Under the pieces are notes generated by a model, which did not search any database, had not been told where the DNA came from, and saw only the letters and a program-made list of their open reading frames with translations. Of a stretch of DNA of 64,000 nt, positions 11,529-22,830 are shown one piece after another. The first letter of the stretch is position 1. Each line of letters opens with the position of its first letter. A program made the translations under genes and the position numbers. This stretch comes from Siphonodentalium dalli (taxonomy: Eukaryota > Mollusca > Scaphopoda > Gadilida > Siphonodentaliidae): assembly GCA_032622095.1 (NCBI GenBank), contig CP136066.1:115029319-115093318 (forward strand), read 5' to 3'.

Positions 11529-12075
11529 CGACCCTTATATACTACCGATCGAATTTGTGTTTCAGTTAGATTGATGGCAGCTGGTGTTTCTATGAAGACA
11601 ACATGTGTTCAGAACATTGTCCAAATTGTATGTCACACATTGCGGTGGGAGAAAACACGACAACAGAGGGATATGGGGTTAAAGTACACGTATATATACA
11701 CAAATGATATAGATACGGACTTCAAAATAATAAAGTATCATGCACAATACCGATTGTCTTAAAATGGAAACACTGGCACTCACCTTTGAAACGTTCCAAT
11801 ATCGAGAGGAAACGAACGCAGTAATACCTTGTTAACACTTTTAAGATGACACCTTCCCGGGAGATGGTTGCACTAAATGTCAAGCATAACATTACACCTC
11901 TCCCATTCATACCACACAAACAAACAGGTCAAATGCATAATGTATACTGGTTTCATAATTATAATATATCGGCGACCCGAACTTCGGTGAAGCTATTCAA
12001 TCTCGAAGGCGTACTTTCTTACCCCTTTCATGGAGCGTTTGAATGTCAGTATTGCAATTTACATAATAAGGTGTA
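11529..12075. other. Featureless, with a degenerate H1 3' end
   Basis: Short frames at 11571-11762 and 11846-12079 have no motif. Around 11968-12000 the sequence GGCGACCCGAACTTCGGTGA resembles a decayed minus-strand H1 3' hairpin lacking CTAG. Confidence 0.35.
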
Positions 12076-12110
12076 CTAGTATATCCGCGACAGGAAACCC
12101 TGTCGCACCA
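12076..12110 (-). mobile_element. Helitron-like 3' terminus
   Basis: On the minus strand the 8-bp perfect hairpin GCGACAGGGTTTCCTGTCGC (12087-12106) is followed by GGATATA, then CTAG, then T. This is a canonical Helitron 3' end. The element body would extend to the right, but I could not fix its 5' end; a TA repeat lies at about 12178-12197. Confidence 0.5.
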
Positions 12111-12370
12111 ATTGACAGGATAAACAGACCAAAATAGTTTAGTGCACGAGTCAAAATAGAATTTGGCATGGGATGTCATATATATATATATATATATTGA
12201 GTTGCACAACTGAAAATAATAGCGCTTCAGTGCACATCACTCTCAATTGCGCCTCTGTGCAATTATATATTTACCAACAAAGTATGTTAACGATTCAAGT
12301 CTATTGAAATAAGACAAACAATTTATTGCTTTTATCACTTCATGATGATCAAAACAGCTGGATAAATAGA

Positions 12371-12525
12371 GAATACCTACGGGTTTTGGTTGAATACCCG
12401 GATTATCTCATGAGTGGCTACAAGGAAATATAGAATTTCCACGAGCGGCTTGAGTGGAAATTCTGTATTTCCTTGTAGCCACGAATGAGATAATCCGGGT
12501 ATTCAACCAAAACCTGTAGGTGTTC
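12371..12525. repeat. Hairpin-forming inverted repeat, 72-bp arms
   Basis: Arms at 12371-12442 and 12454-12525 pair with five mismatches around an 11-base loop (GAGCGGCTTGA). The arms include TGAATACCCGGATTATCTCA. No target-site duplication or known MITE terminus was recognised. If transcribed, it would give a long hairpin of about 155 nt. Confidence 0.9.
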
Positions 12526-13493
12526 TTTTTATTATATGCGCTACATTATACAATCCCTCCCCAAAAAAACTGCTAGTTTTGTCCTACAGTTCACTTCAAA
12601 TTGTTAGAAAGCTTCGACATTTGCATTTTGTTTACATTCCATCAATTGATTTGCTCACCACTGAATGACAAATATCGAGCATATAAACCGGAAGTGTGTT
12701 ATCCATCGTCTCGGTCGGTGTTATCCATCGACTCGGTCAGTGTTATCCATCGCCTCGGTCCAGTCGATGGATATAACGCTCTACGCCACGGTAATTTTCC
12801 ACTATTTAATGGGGAAGCATATAATAAATTGTTATATACGTATTTTATATGTCTCGTGACATGGGTTATAGCTACTATAAACGACGATAGACTACAACAT
12901 GCATGCAGCAAACCTCCAAAATTACATGTTAATAATTTGGAGGTTCACTTTAATGAGCTTGATCGTTCAATGGCAGTCAGATGCGACTGATTGGCTATAC
13001 TTATTTATCAATAATTTTCCAGCTGAAACAACGAACGAATTGGGGAACAAGGCTCGAATGCGGTGGGGGTATATGCCCAGTATATGCCCAGTGATTGATG
13101 TCAACAACACAAAACTCTTCTGTTTTAATTTGTCATATAGACAAAATAATACGGGTAGATAAATTCAGCTTGATTGATTTGTACCGGGCCATCAAATTAC
13201 TCTCCGTTGATAAAATAAAATTCAGACCAAGGCTCCACCCAAACATTCACATGCAGGGACTTGTTTCTTGTTTTTCATACTCCCCACAAGATATTTGGAC
13301 TCCAGTAAAGCTGTGCCGAAACTCCGAATATTCAGTGTTGTACCGGGAACAGAAATACACACGAGTTAGCTCCACGTGGTGTGATACATTTACGGAGGAT
13401 AACAAAGACATCTGCTGATCGAAAGCTGATATTAAATAGTTATAATCTCATGGTCAATCGACGCCAACATCCACCGACGTTGACGTTTGAATA
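12526..13493. other. Featureless, with a 3x 22-bp repeat
   Basis: At about 12695-12762 the unit GTGTTATCCATCGxCTCGGT occurs three times. Overlapping frames across 12601-13418 show no recognisable domain. The tract is the left flank of the Helitron-like array. Confidence 0.4.
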
Positions 13494-13528
13494 TCTATTA
13501 TATATTTTGAAAGATCTGTGTATGTGTT

Positions 13529-13570
<42 letters not shown>

Positions 13571-14373
13571 AAATCGATGGACTCCAAAACGACTAAGCCA
13601 ATTTCGATGAAATTTGGTATTTGGATGTGTTTTCGGCCGGAGACGAACATAGGCATATTTATTTGTCCGTGCGAGGTCAACTTTTCACGTGCGGAGGTCA
13701 AATCTGTTTTTACGCCGTTTTTGCGCTAATATATTTCAGTTCGGTGCTCACAAATCGATTCGATATAGCGCGAATAATAAATTGCCAGTCATATAATTTG
13801 CACGGTTAGAATCTGTGGCGTGTCCTCTTTCCAACGATATATAATATGTATGTATCCGTTTTAGTTATCTGCCTCAATTATTAGGTACAAGTGGTCCGAT
13901 GCTTTTATCGGGATAAAATCAATGCGTAATTTCTATGACGTCGTCAGAGGTCATAAAGTTAGATTACGTTAACTCTCACCCTGCCGATGCATTTGACTGT
14001 GTCGCGTTAACTCATCACCGGCCGAGGTATCCGCAAATGACATTGGGCTATATATCTCGAAAACGGGTGTAGCTATCGACTTGAAATTTGGTATGTGAAT
14101 GTATCTTGCCCCGGATACGAATTTTATCGGGTCGCCGAGCACGTGCGACGCCAGCTTCGCGCATGCGCAGACGAGATCTCGGAAACGGGTTGAGATATTG
14201 ACTTTAAATTTGGTATGTGAATGTATCTTGCCCCGGATACGAATTTTATCGGGTCGCCGAGCACGTGCGACACCAGCTTCGCGCATGCGCAGACCAGATC
14301 TAGGAAACGGGTGGAGCAATCGACTTGAAATTTGGTTTTTTAATAGCCCGGACGAAGTCGGGTCACCTTCTAG
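13494..14373 (+). mobile_element. H1 array unit 1 (type A, 880 bp)
   Basis: Two 122-bp subrepeats (starting near 14091 and 14213). Diagnostic variants shared with unit 4 are GACTCCAAAACG, AAATCTGTTTTTACG, CTGTGGCGTGTCCTC and GTGGTCCGATGC. Confidence 0.85.
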
Positions 14374-15344
14374 TCTATTATATATTTTGAAAGATCTGTG
14401 TGTGTATGTGTTTGTTTGTTTGTGTGTGTGTGTGTGTGTGTGTTTGAAATCGATGGACTCGAAAACGACTAAGCCAATTTCGATGAAATTTGGTATTTGG
14501 ATGTGTTTTCGGCCGGAGACGAACATAGGCATATTTATTTGTCCGTGCGAGGTCAACTTTTCACGTGCGGAGGTCAAATCTATTTTTACGCCGTTTTTGC
14601 GCTAATATATTTCAGTTCGGTGCTCACAAATCGATTCGATATAGCGCGAATAATAAATTGCCAGTCATATAATTTGCACGGTTAGAATCTGTGTGGCTTC
14701 ATCTTTCCAACGATATATAATATGTATGTATCCGTTTTAGTTATCTGCCTCAATTATTAGGTACAAGTGGTACGATGCTTTTATCGGGATAAAATCAATG
14801 CGTAATTTCTATGACGTCGTCAGAGGTCATAAAGTTAGATTACGTTAACTCTCACCCTGCCGATGCATTTGACTGTGTCGCGTTAACTCATCACCGGCCG
14901 AGGTATCCGCAAATGACATTGGGCTATATATCTCGAAAACGGGTGTAGCTATCGACTTGAAATTTGGTATGTGAATGTATCTTGCCCCGGATACGAATTT
15001 TATCGGGTCGCCGAGCACGTGCGACGCCAGCTTCGCGCATGCGCAGACGAGATCTCGGAAACGGGTTGAGATATTGACTTTAAATTTGGTATGTGAATGT
15101 ATCTTGCCCCGGATACGAATTTTATCGGGTCGCCGAGCACGTGCGACACCAGCTTCGCGCATGCGCAGACCAGATCTAGGAAACGGGTGGAGCAATCGAC
15201 TTGAAATTTGTTTTTTTAATAGCCCGGACGAAGTCGGGTCACACCAGCTTCGCGCATGCGCAGACCAGATCTAGGAAACGGGTGGAGCAATCGACTTGAA
15301 ATTTGGTTTTTGAATAGCCCGGACGAAGTCGGGTCACCTTCTAG
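14374..15344 (+). mobile_element. H1 array unit 2 (type B, 971 bp)
   Basis: It has two subrepeats, then a first terminal hairpin that lacks CTAG and runs directly into ACACCAGCTTCGCGCATGCG, then a second full hairpin with CTAG at 15341-15344. The doubled 3' end is also present in unit 5. Confidence 0.85.
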
Positions 15345-15387
15345 TCTATTATATATTTTGAAAGATCTGTGTGTGTGTGTATGTGTT

Positions 15388-15425
<38 letters not shown>

Positions 15426-16228
15426 AAATCGATGGACTCGAAAACGACTAAGCCAATTTCGATGAAATTTGGTATTTGGATGTGTTTTCGGCCGGAGACG
15501 AACATAGGCATATTTATTTGTCCGTGCGAGGTCAACTTTTCACGTGCGGAGGTCAAATCTATTTTTACGCCGTTTTTGCGCTAATATATTTCAGTTCGGT
15601 GCTCACAAATCGATTCGATATAGCGCGAATAATAAATTGCCAGTCATATAATTTGCACGGTTAGAATCTGTGTGGCTTCATCTTTCCAACGATATATAAT
15701 ATGTATGTATCCGTTTTAGTTATCTGCCTCAATTATTAGGTACAAGTGGTACGATGCTTTTATCAGGATAAAATCAATGCGTAAATTCTATGACGTCGCC
15801 AGAGGTCATAAAGTTAGATTACGTTAACTCTCACCCTGCCGATGCATTTGACTGTGTCGCGTTAACTCATCACCGGCCGAGGTATCCGCAAATGACATTG
15901 AGCTATATATCTCGGTAACGGGTGTAGCTATCGACTTGAAATTTGGTATGTGAATGTATCTTGCCCCGGATACGAATTTTATCGGGTCGCCGAGCACGTG
16001 CGACGCCAGCTTCGCGCATGCGCAGACGAGATCTCGGAAACGGGTTGAGATATTGACTTTAAATTTGGTATGTGAATGTATCTTGCCCCGGATACGAATT
16101 TTATCGGGTCGCCGAGCACGTGCGACACCAGCTTCGCGCATGCGCAGACCAGATCTAGGAAACGGGTGGAGCAATCGACTTGAAATTTGGTTTTTTAATA
16201 GCCCGGACGAAGTCGGGTCACCTTCTAG
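15345..16228 (+). mobile_element. H1 array unit 3 (type C, 884 bp)
   Basis: Diagnostic variants shared with unit 6 are AAATTCTATGACGTCGCCAG and GAGCTATATATCTCGGTAAC. Two subrepeats and a single 3' end. Confidence 0.85.
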
Positions 16229-16263
16229 TCTATTATATATTTTGAAAGATCTGTGTATGTGTT

Positions 16264-16305
<42 letters not shown>

Positions 16306-16987
16306 GAAATCGATGGACTCCAAAACGACTAAGCCAATTTCGATGAAATTTGGTATTTGGATGTGTTTTCGGCCGGAGACGAACATAGGCATATTTATTT
16401 GTCCGTGCGAGGTCAACTTTTCACGTGCGGAGGTCAAATCTGTTTTTACGCCGTTTTTGCGCTAATATATTTCAGTTCGGTGCTCACAAATCGATTCGAT
16501 ATAGCGCGAATAATAAATTGCCAGTCATATAATTTGCACGGTTAGAATCTGTGGCGTGTCCTCTTTCCAACGATATATAATATGTATGTATCCGTTTTAG
16601 TTATCTGCCTCAATTATTAGGTACAAGTGGTCCGATGCTTTTATCGGGATAAAATCAATGCGTAATTTCTATGACGTCGTCAGAGGTCATAAAGTTAGAT
16701 TACGTTAACTCTCACCCTGCCGATGCATTTGACTGTGTCGCGTTAACTCATCACCGGCCGAGGTATCCGCAAATGACATTGGGCTATATATCTCGAAAAC
16801 GGGTGTAGCTATCGACTTGAAATTTGGTATGTGAATGTATCTTGCCCCGGATACGAATTTTATCGGGTCGCCGAGCACGTGCGACACCAGCTTCGCGCAT
16901 GCGCAGACCAGATCTAGGAAACGGGTGGAGCAATCGACTTGAAATTTGGTTTTTTAATAGCCCGGACGAAGTCGGGTCACCTCCTAG
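16229..16987 (+). mobile_element. H1 array unit 4 (type A, 759 bp)
   Basis: It carries the unit 1 variants but has lost one 122-bp subrepeat. The 3' end reads TCACCTCCTAG. Confidence 0.85.
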
Positions 16988-17958
16988 TCTATTATATATT
17001 TTGAAAGATCTGTGTGTGTATGTGTTTGTTTGTTTGTGTGTGTGTGTGTGTGTGTGTTTGAAATCGATGGACTCGAAAACGACTAAGCCAATTTCGATGA
17101 AATTTGGTATTTGGATGTGTTTTCGGCCGGAGACGAACATAGGCATATTTATTTGTCCGTGCGAGGTCAACTTTTCACGTGCGGAGGTCAAATCTATTTT
17201 TACGCCGTTTTTGCGCTAATATATTTCAGTTCGGTGCTCACAAATCGATTCGATATAGCGCGAATAATAAATTGCCAGTCATATAATTTGCACGGTTAGA
17301 ATCTGTGTGGCTTCATCTTTCCAACGATATATAATATGTATGTATCCGTTTTAGTTATCTGCCTCAATTATTAGGTACAAGTGGTACGATGCTTTTATCG
17401 GGATAAAATCAATGCGTAATTTCTATGACGTCGTCAGAGGTCATAAAGTTAGATTACGTTAACTCTCACCCTGCCGATGCATTTGACTGTGTCGCGTTAA
17501 CTCATCACCGGCCGAGGTATCCGCAAATGACATTGGGCTATATATCTCGGAAACGGGTGTAGCTATCGACTTGAAATTTGGTATGTGAATGTATCTTGCC
17601 CCGGATACGAATTTTATCGGGTCGCCGAGCACGTGCGACGCCAGCTTCGCGCATGCGCAGACGAGATCTCGGAAACGGGTTGAGATATTGACTTTAAATT
17701 TGGTATGTGAATGTATCTTGCCCCGGATACGAATTTTATCGGGTCGCCGAGCACGTGCGACACCAGCTTCGCGCATGCGCAGACCAGATCTAGGAAACGG
17801 GTGGAGCAATCGACTTGAAATTTGTTTTTTTAATAGCCCGGACGAAGTCGGGTCACACCAGCTTCGCGCATGCGCAGACCAGATCTAGGAAACGGGTGGA
17901 GCAATCGACTTGAAATTTGGTTTTTGAATAGCCCGGACGAAGTCGGGTCACCTTCTAG
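16988..17958 (+). mobile_element. H1 array unit 5 (type B, 971 bp)
   Basis: Same length as unit 2, with the same doubled 3' end (first hairpin near 17838, final CTAG at 17955-17958). Confidence 0.85.
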
Positions 17959-18001
17959 TCTATTATATATTTTGAAAGATCTGTGTGTGTGTGTATGTGT
18001 T

Positions 18002-18041
<40 letters not shown>

Positions 18042-18844
18042 AAATCGATGGACTCGAAAACGACTAAGCCAATTTCGATGAAATTTGGTATTTGGATGTG
18101 TTTTCGGCCGGAGACGAACATAGGCATATTTATTTGTCCGTGCGAGGTCAACTTTTCACGTGCGGAGGTCAAATCTATTTTTACGCCGTTTTTGCGCTAA
18201 TATATTTCAGTTCGGTGCTCACAAATCGATTCGATATAGCGCGAATAATAAATTGCCAGTCATATAATTTGCACGGTTAGAATCTGTGTGGCTTCATCTT
18301 TCCAACGATATATAATATGTATGTATCCGTTTTAGTTATCTGCCTCAATTATTAGGTACAAGTGGTACGATGCTTTTATCAGGATAAAATCAATGCGTAA
18401 ATTCTATGACGTCGCCAGAGGTCATAAAGTTAGATTACGTTAACTCTCACCCTGCCGATGCATTTGACTGTGTCGCGTTAACTCATCACCGGCCGAGGTA
18501 TCCGCAAATGACATTGAGCTATATATCTCGGTAACGGGTGTAGCTATCGACTTGAAATTTGGTATGTGAATGTATCTTGCCCCGGATACGAATTTTATCG
18601 GGTCGCCGAGCACGTGCGACGCCAGCTTCGCGCATGCGCAGACGAGATCTCGGAAACGGGTTGAGATATTGACTTTAAATTTGGTATGTGAATGTATCTT
18701 GCCCCGGATACGAATTTTATCGGGTCGCCGAGCACGTGCGACACCAGCTTCGCGCATGCGCAGACCAGATCTAGGAAACGGGTGGAGCAATCGACTTGAA
18801 ATTTGGTTTTTTAATAGCCCGGACGAAGTCGGGTCACCTTCTAG
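17959..18844 (+). mobile_element. H1 array unit 6 (type C, 886 bp)
   Basis: Carries the unit 3 variants; it differs from unit 3 by about one TG dinucleotide in length. Confidence 0.85.
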
Positions 18845-19610
18845 TCTATTATATATTTTGAAAGATCTGTGTGTGTGTGTGTGTGTGTATGTGTTTGTTT
18901 GTTTGAAATCGATGGACTCCAAAACGACTAAGCCAATTTCGATGAAATTTGGTATTTTAGGGTATTTTCGGCCGGAGACGAACATAGGCATATTTATTTG
19001 TCCGTGCGAGGTCAACTTTTCACGTGCGGAGGTCAAATCTATTTTTACGCCGTTTTTGCGCTAATATATTTCAGTTCGGTGCTCACAAATCGATTCGATA
19101 TAGCGCGAATAATAAATTGCCAGTCATATAATTTGCACGGTTAGAATCTGTGTGGCTTCATCTTTCCAACGATATATAATATGTATGTATCCGTTTTAGT
19201 TATCTGCCTCAATTATTAGGTACAAGTGGTACGATGCTTTTATCAGGATAAAATCAATGCGTAATTTCTATGACGTCGTCAGAGGTCATAAAGTTAGATT
19301 ACGTTAACTCTCACCCTGCCGATGCATTTGACTGTGTCGCGTTAACTCATCACCGGCCGAGGTATCCGCAAATGACATTGGGCTATATATCTCTGAAACG
19401 GGTGTAGCTATCGACTTGAAATTTGGTTGAGATATTGACTTTAAATTTGGTATGTGAATGTATCTTGCCCCGGATACGAATTTTATCGGGTCGCCGAGCA
19501 CGTGCGACACCAGCTTCGCGCATGCGCAGACCAGATCTAGGAAACGGGTGGAGCAATCGACTTGAAATTTGGTTTTTTAATAGCCCGGACGAAGTCGGGT
19601 CACCTTCTAG
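18845..19610 (+). mobile_element. H1 array unit 7 (terminal, 766 bp)
   Basis: The TG tract is shorter, GGTATTTTAGGGTATTTTCG replaces the usual GGTATTTGGATGTGTTTTCG, and one subrepeat is collapsed (near 19425-19450). It ends CTAG at 19607-19610, followed by host-like TCTTATATATATCTGACC. Confidence 0.8.
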
Positions 19611-19845
19611 TCTTATATATATCTGACCATACTACCGACCACATTTGTGCGAAAAGCCTTGCGATGCCAAAAATACAGCACATGGCGAGATAATTATGTT
19701 CTGGGATCTTATTTGGTAGGGAACTGCGGGAGTTCTGCATTCAGATTTTAGTTGGGGATTACTCAGGGAAAACTGTCAGCGTTCATATGCACTTCGGAAC
19801 GCAGGGGACATTCTGCAGGAAAGTTATAATTTATTTGAGTGTGTG
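19611..19845. repeat. Diverged left end of the long-TIR element
   Basis: From about 19678 the sequence CACATGGCGAGATAATTATG onward follows the left arm of the element at 10570 with many changes. Its matching right end was not found; the piggyBac-like MITE at 19846 interrupts the region. Confidence 0.45.
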
Positions 19846-20246
19846 TTAATCCTTTACCCAACAGAAGGGCCCTGTGCCAATGCATTCTCTTATATATGCG
19901 AGTCGACCATAGGTCGCCTCGCATATATAAGAGAATGCATTGGCTTAACACATTAAAAATTATAAAATTGTTAAAGAATGTAAGAAAAAATGGTAAAAAG
20001 TGTTAAAAAAAATATTTTTTTTAGGCCAATGCATTCTCTTATATATGCGAGGCGACCTATGGTCGACTCGCATATATAAGAGAATGCATTGGCACAGGGC
20101 ATAACTGTAACCATCACAATGTGGTCAATGAGCCGGTTCCAATGATATCCATATTTGTATGGTTTTATTGAGACAGACCGAAGATATTTTAGGCTGTTGA
20201 AGCTTTATTTGGCCGGTTTTGGCCGGTTTGTTGGGTAAAGGGTTAA
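19846..20246. mobile_element. piggyBac-like MITE with palindromic arms
   Basis: TTAA at 19846-19849 and 20243-20246 bracket terminal repeats that read TTAATCCTTTACCCAACA and its complement with one difference. TTAA target duplication followed by a CC(C)TTT-type terminus is typical of piggyBac-related MITEs. Inside, 19869-19944 and 20025-20100 are perfect 76-bp inverted copies of each other. Each is itself nearly palindromic (TGCATTCTCTTATATATGCG...), so the element can fold in two alternative ways. No transposase is present. A decayed relative is at 27730-27969. Confidence 0.8.
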
Positions 20247-20529
20247 TCCAATGCATCAGGATGGGAATCGGTTGCAGGGATACCACATTCGGCTGTTGTT
20301 ACCGAATTCATCTTGTTCATAAAAAAAACTTTAAACCTGAATTTGTAGGCCCACCGTTGTGGGGACAAAATTGTGTCCTCCGACCCGTCGTGGGGTACTC
20401 TGAGGTTTTAGTACCGGATGTCTCTTCTCTTCATAATCGACATCCAGGTATTAAATTCCCATGTACTCCATGTACTCCTGAGTTCGGTAACTGATAATGT
20501 ACCACGTATAATTCCTGGGAATCTTTCGT

Positions 20530-20860
20530 TTGGTTCCGGAAAATTTTATGAGACCATTCACATGTTGTCGATTTGGTCCCCGATTATCAGAATTTGGCCA
20601 ACCTCACTTTTAGTCGAGTATCAAATAACATAATACCCATTCACATGATGCGATTTGGTACCCGACTATACTGCGTCCGGGAACCAAATAAATAGTCGGG
20701 GACCGAAAAATCATCATGGAAATGCAATTGGTCGGGGACTATATAATTAAATTTTGATCTCCGACCAAATTAAAAAAAATTGGTCCTGCTCGTGAGGTGG
20801 ACCAAATCGTGACAGTCGGGACCAAAGCGTCAAATGTGTAAATCATGTGAATGCTAGCGT
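20530..20860. repeat. Possible small TIR elements with ATTCACATG ends
   Basis: CATTCACATG occurs at about 20557 and 20639, and its complement CATGTGAATG at about 20845. The motifs TTTGGTCC, GTCGGGGAC and GACCAAAT recur between them on both strands. This suggests one or two nested small inverted-repeat elements, but I could not fix the borders. Confidence 0.35.
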
Positions 20861-21779
20861 GAAATTATCCGGGTCCAAACAAAAGTTTTTCATTAATTTT
20901 CACGTTATATTACAATTTAACCGAGTCAACATTGCGGGCATATGGATATTTGATAAATGAATGCTGATTTTGAGCCCATCGGCTCCGCCTTGGGGTTCAA
21001 AATTAGACACCCAGATATCAATCATCCATGCACCCAACGATGGGACAGAACACGCGATTTTGTCCCCACCACAACGTGTCTATAACTCTGTGTTTTTTTG
21101 TGTTTCTTATCTGATCATTTTATTTATTCATATCGAAAGTGTTGTCTCTGCAACTGTTTTCCCACTCTGCTCTGTTGAACATAAAGTTAACTCGTGTGCA
21201 GCACTAAAAGCCAGTACCAACATGGCAGTAATGTCCAATCCCTACCGAAAAATCACAAACAATCACCGAACAATTCACGCATGCAACTGTTACTTGTCAC
21301 AGAGATGGAGTATAACGCTGAGAAAACATTCCGGTTAAATTTGACTAAGTTATATAGAGTTAGTCATAAGCAATTAGAATCACTTCGACTAACACACATT
21401 GCAGCGAGTCACTATGTTTAACTCTGGCCTTAGTCATAGTAACTAAGTTACACGAAGAATAACTACAATTGCAACACTGCCTTAAATAATGTATACTATT
21501 CATTGCTAAATGTTCAATTTCCATTGCATTGCAATTCTGTTAGACACATAATTGAACGAATGTGATGATATAATTATATGTCAGAACTTCACCCCACACC
21601 AAAGGCTACATTATTTCATAGACACAGCAGACATAATGGAAATGATCCAGTTAATCAAACCAACATATTGGTATACATCTCAACAGACAACTAAATTATT
21701 ACAATATCTGTTTTAGAGAATTCATTGAACGCTTGTCCTGTTTTCAACTCGGTCTCTGATTCTGGACATATCTTTTGAT
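20861..21779. other. No recognisable gene
   Basis: Frames at 20961-21338 and 21194-21421 show no motif. A cluster of TTAGTCATA-type motifs near 21345-21440 resembles the interior of the long-TIR element. Confidence 0.35.
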
Positions 21780-22040
21780 TGCGTATTCGAATTATTTGCA
21801 CCAAATTTCCACCAGATTACATTTTCATTTTCCCAGTGACTAAGAAAGATAGTCATTATGACTGAATCCTGATTATTTCGACTTAGACAATTCTAGTCTG
21901 ATGCCCCAATCAATCGATTTGACTAATCATTTCTTTGTCGTAACGACGTCGTAACGATTTAACGTCACCCTAGGCATTATGATTAATTTTCTGCATTATG
22001 ACTAAAGTTAGTCATTCTTGGGACAATATTTGGACTAATT
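21780..22040 (+). repeat. Copy of the long-TIR element interior
   Basis: Matches about 10835-11110 in the same orientation: GAATTATTTGCACCAAATTT, CAGATTACATTTTCATTTTC, CCCAGTGACTAAGAAAGATA and CTGCATTATGACTAAAGTTA. It is presumably a broken copy of the same element. Confidence 0.65.
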
Positions 22041-22585
22041 GCTGTTAAAATTGTCACGTCCGTTAAAACAGCCATAAACAGAAATAATATTATATTATAG
22101 ACAATCTTGTTATTATACCTATCATAAATATCGCGTAAATTCAGGTTAATTGTCAGGTGTTGGTGTGTTTTTGGTGTGGTGATAGACCAGGTTGTATGGG
22201 GGAAAAGGATACCATCATATGCTACGTATTACGTTAATTTATTTTTTACCAAATTGACGTTCCTTATTGGAAATTTGTTAAGTGTGTGACCGTACGAACA
22301 ATTCACATTGTCACTCTGGTTCACTGTGTAGGAACTGTTACATCGGAAGCCATTCAATTTCCTGTTTATGGTGATGCAAGAATGATTTTTTACTGTTTCT
22401 TCTGATTAAAAATAAAACATTTCGGGAGTTTTTGACAAATAAAACTAATTTTTGAGCCATCTATGTGATAATTCGATTAATTTTTCCCTTCCCCTCACAA
22501 TCTGCTGTCCCAAAGAACGTGATAATACAAAACATTCCACTTTGAGAGTCGTGATAACACCACGGATTTTGATATCTCGATTCGA
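22041..22585. other. No recognisable content
   Basis: AT-rich tract. I saw no terminal repeats, coding motifs or RNA gene. Confidence 0.4.

Positions 22586-22830
<245 letters not shown>

Larger units (their letters stand above)
13494..19610 (+). mobile_element. Tandem array of seven Helitron-like H1 elements
   Basis: Seven head-to-tail copies are joined with no spacer; every internal junction reads TCTAG|TCTATTATATAT. The array is preceded by A at 13493 and followed by T at 19611. Each unit runs from TC, through TATTATATATTTTGAAAGAT, a TG microsatellite, a constant body of about 550 bp, and one to three 122-bp subrepeats, to hairpin CCCGGACGAAGTCGGG, TCACCTT and CTAG. Head-to-tail joins of complete elements are expected of rolling-circle transposition. 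Open frames on either strand are by-products of the repeats and the TG tract. No Rep/helicase is encoded. Confidence 0.85.

Noticed and set aside
13969-14577. A 202-codon open frame on the minus strand and similar frames across the array
   Set aside because: They translate TG repeats (runs of HTHT) and subrepeats, recur in every unit, and have overlapping counterparts on the other strand.
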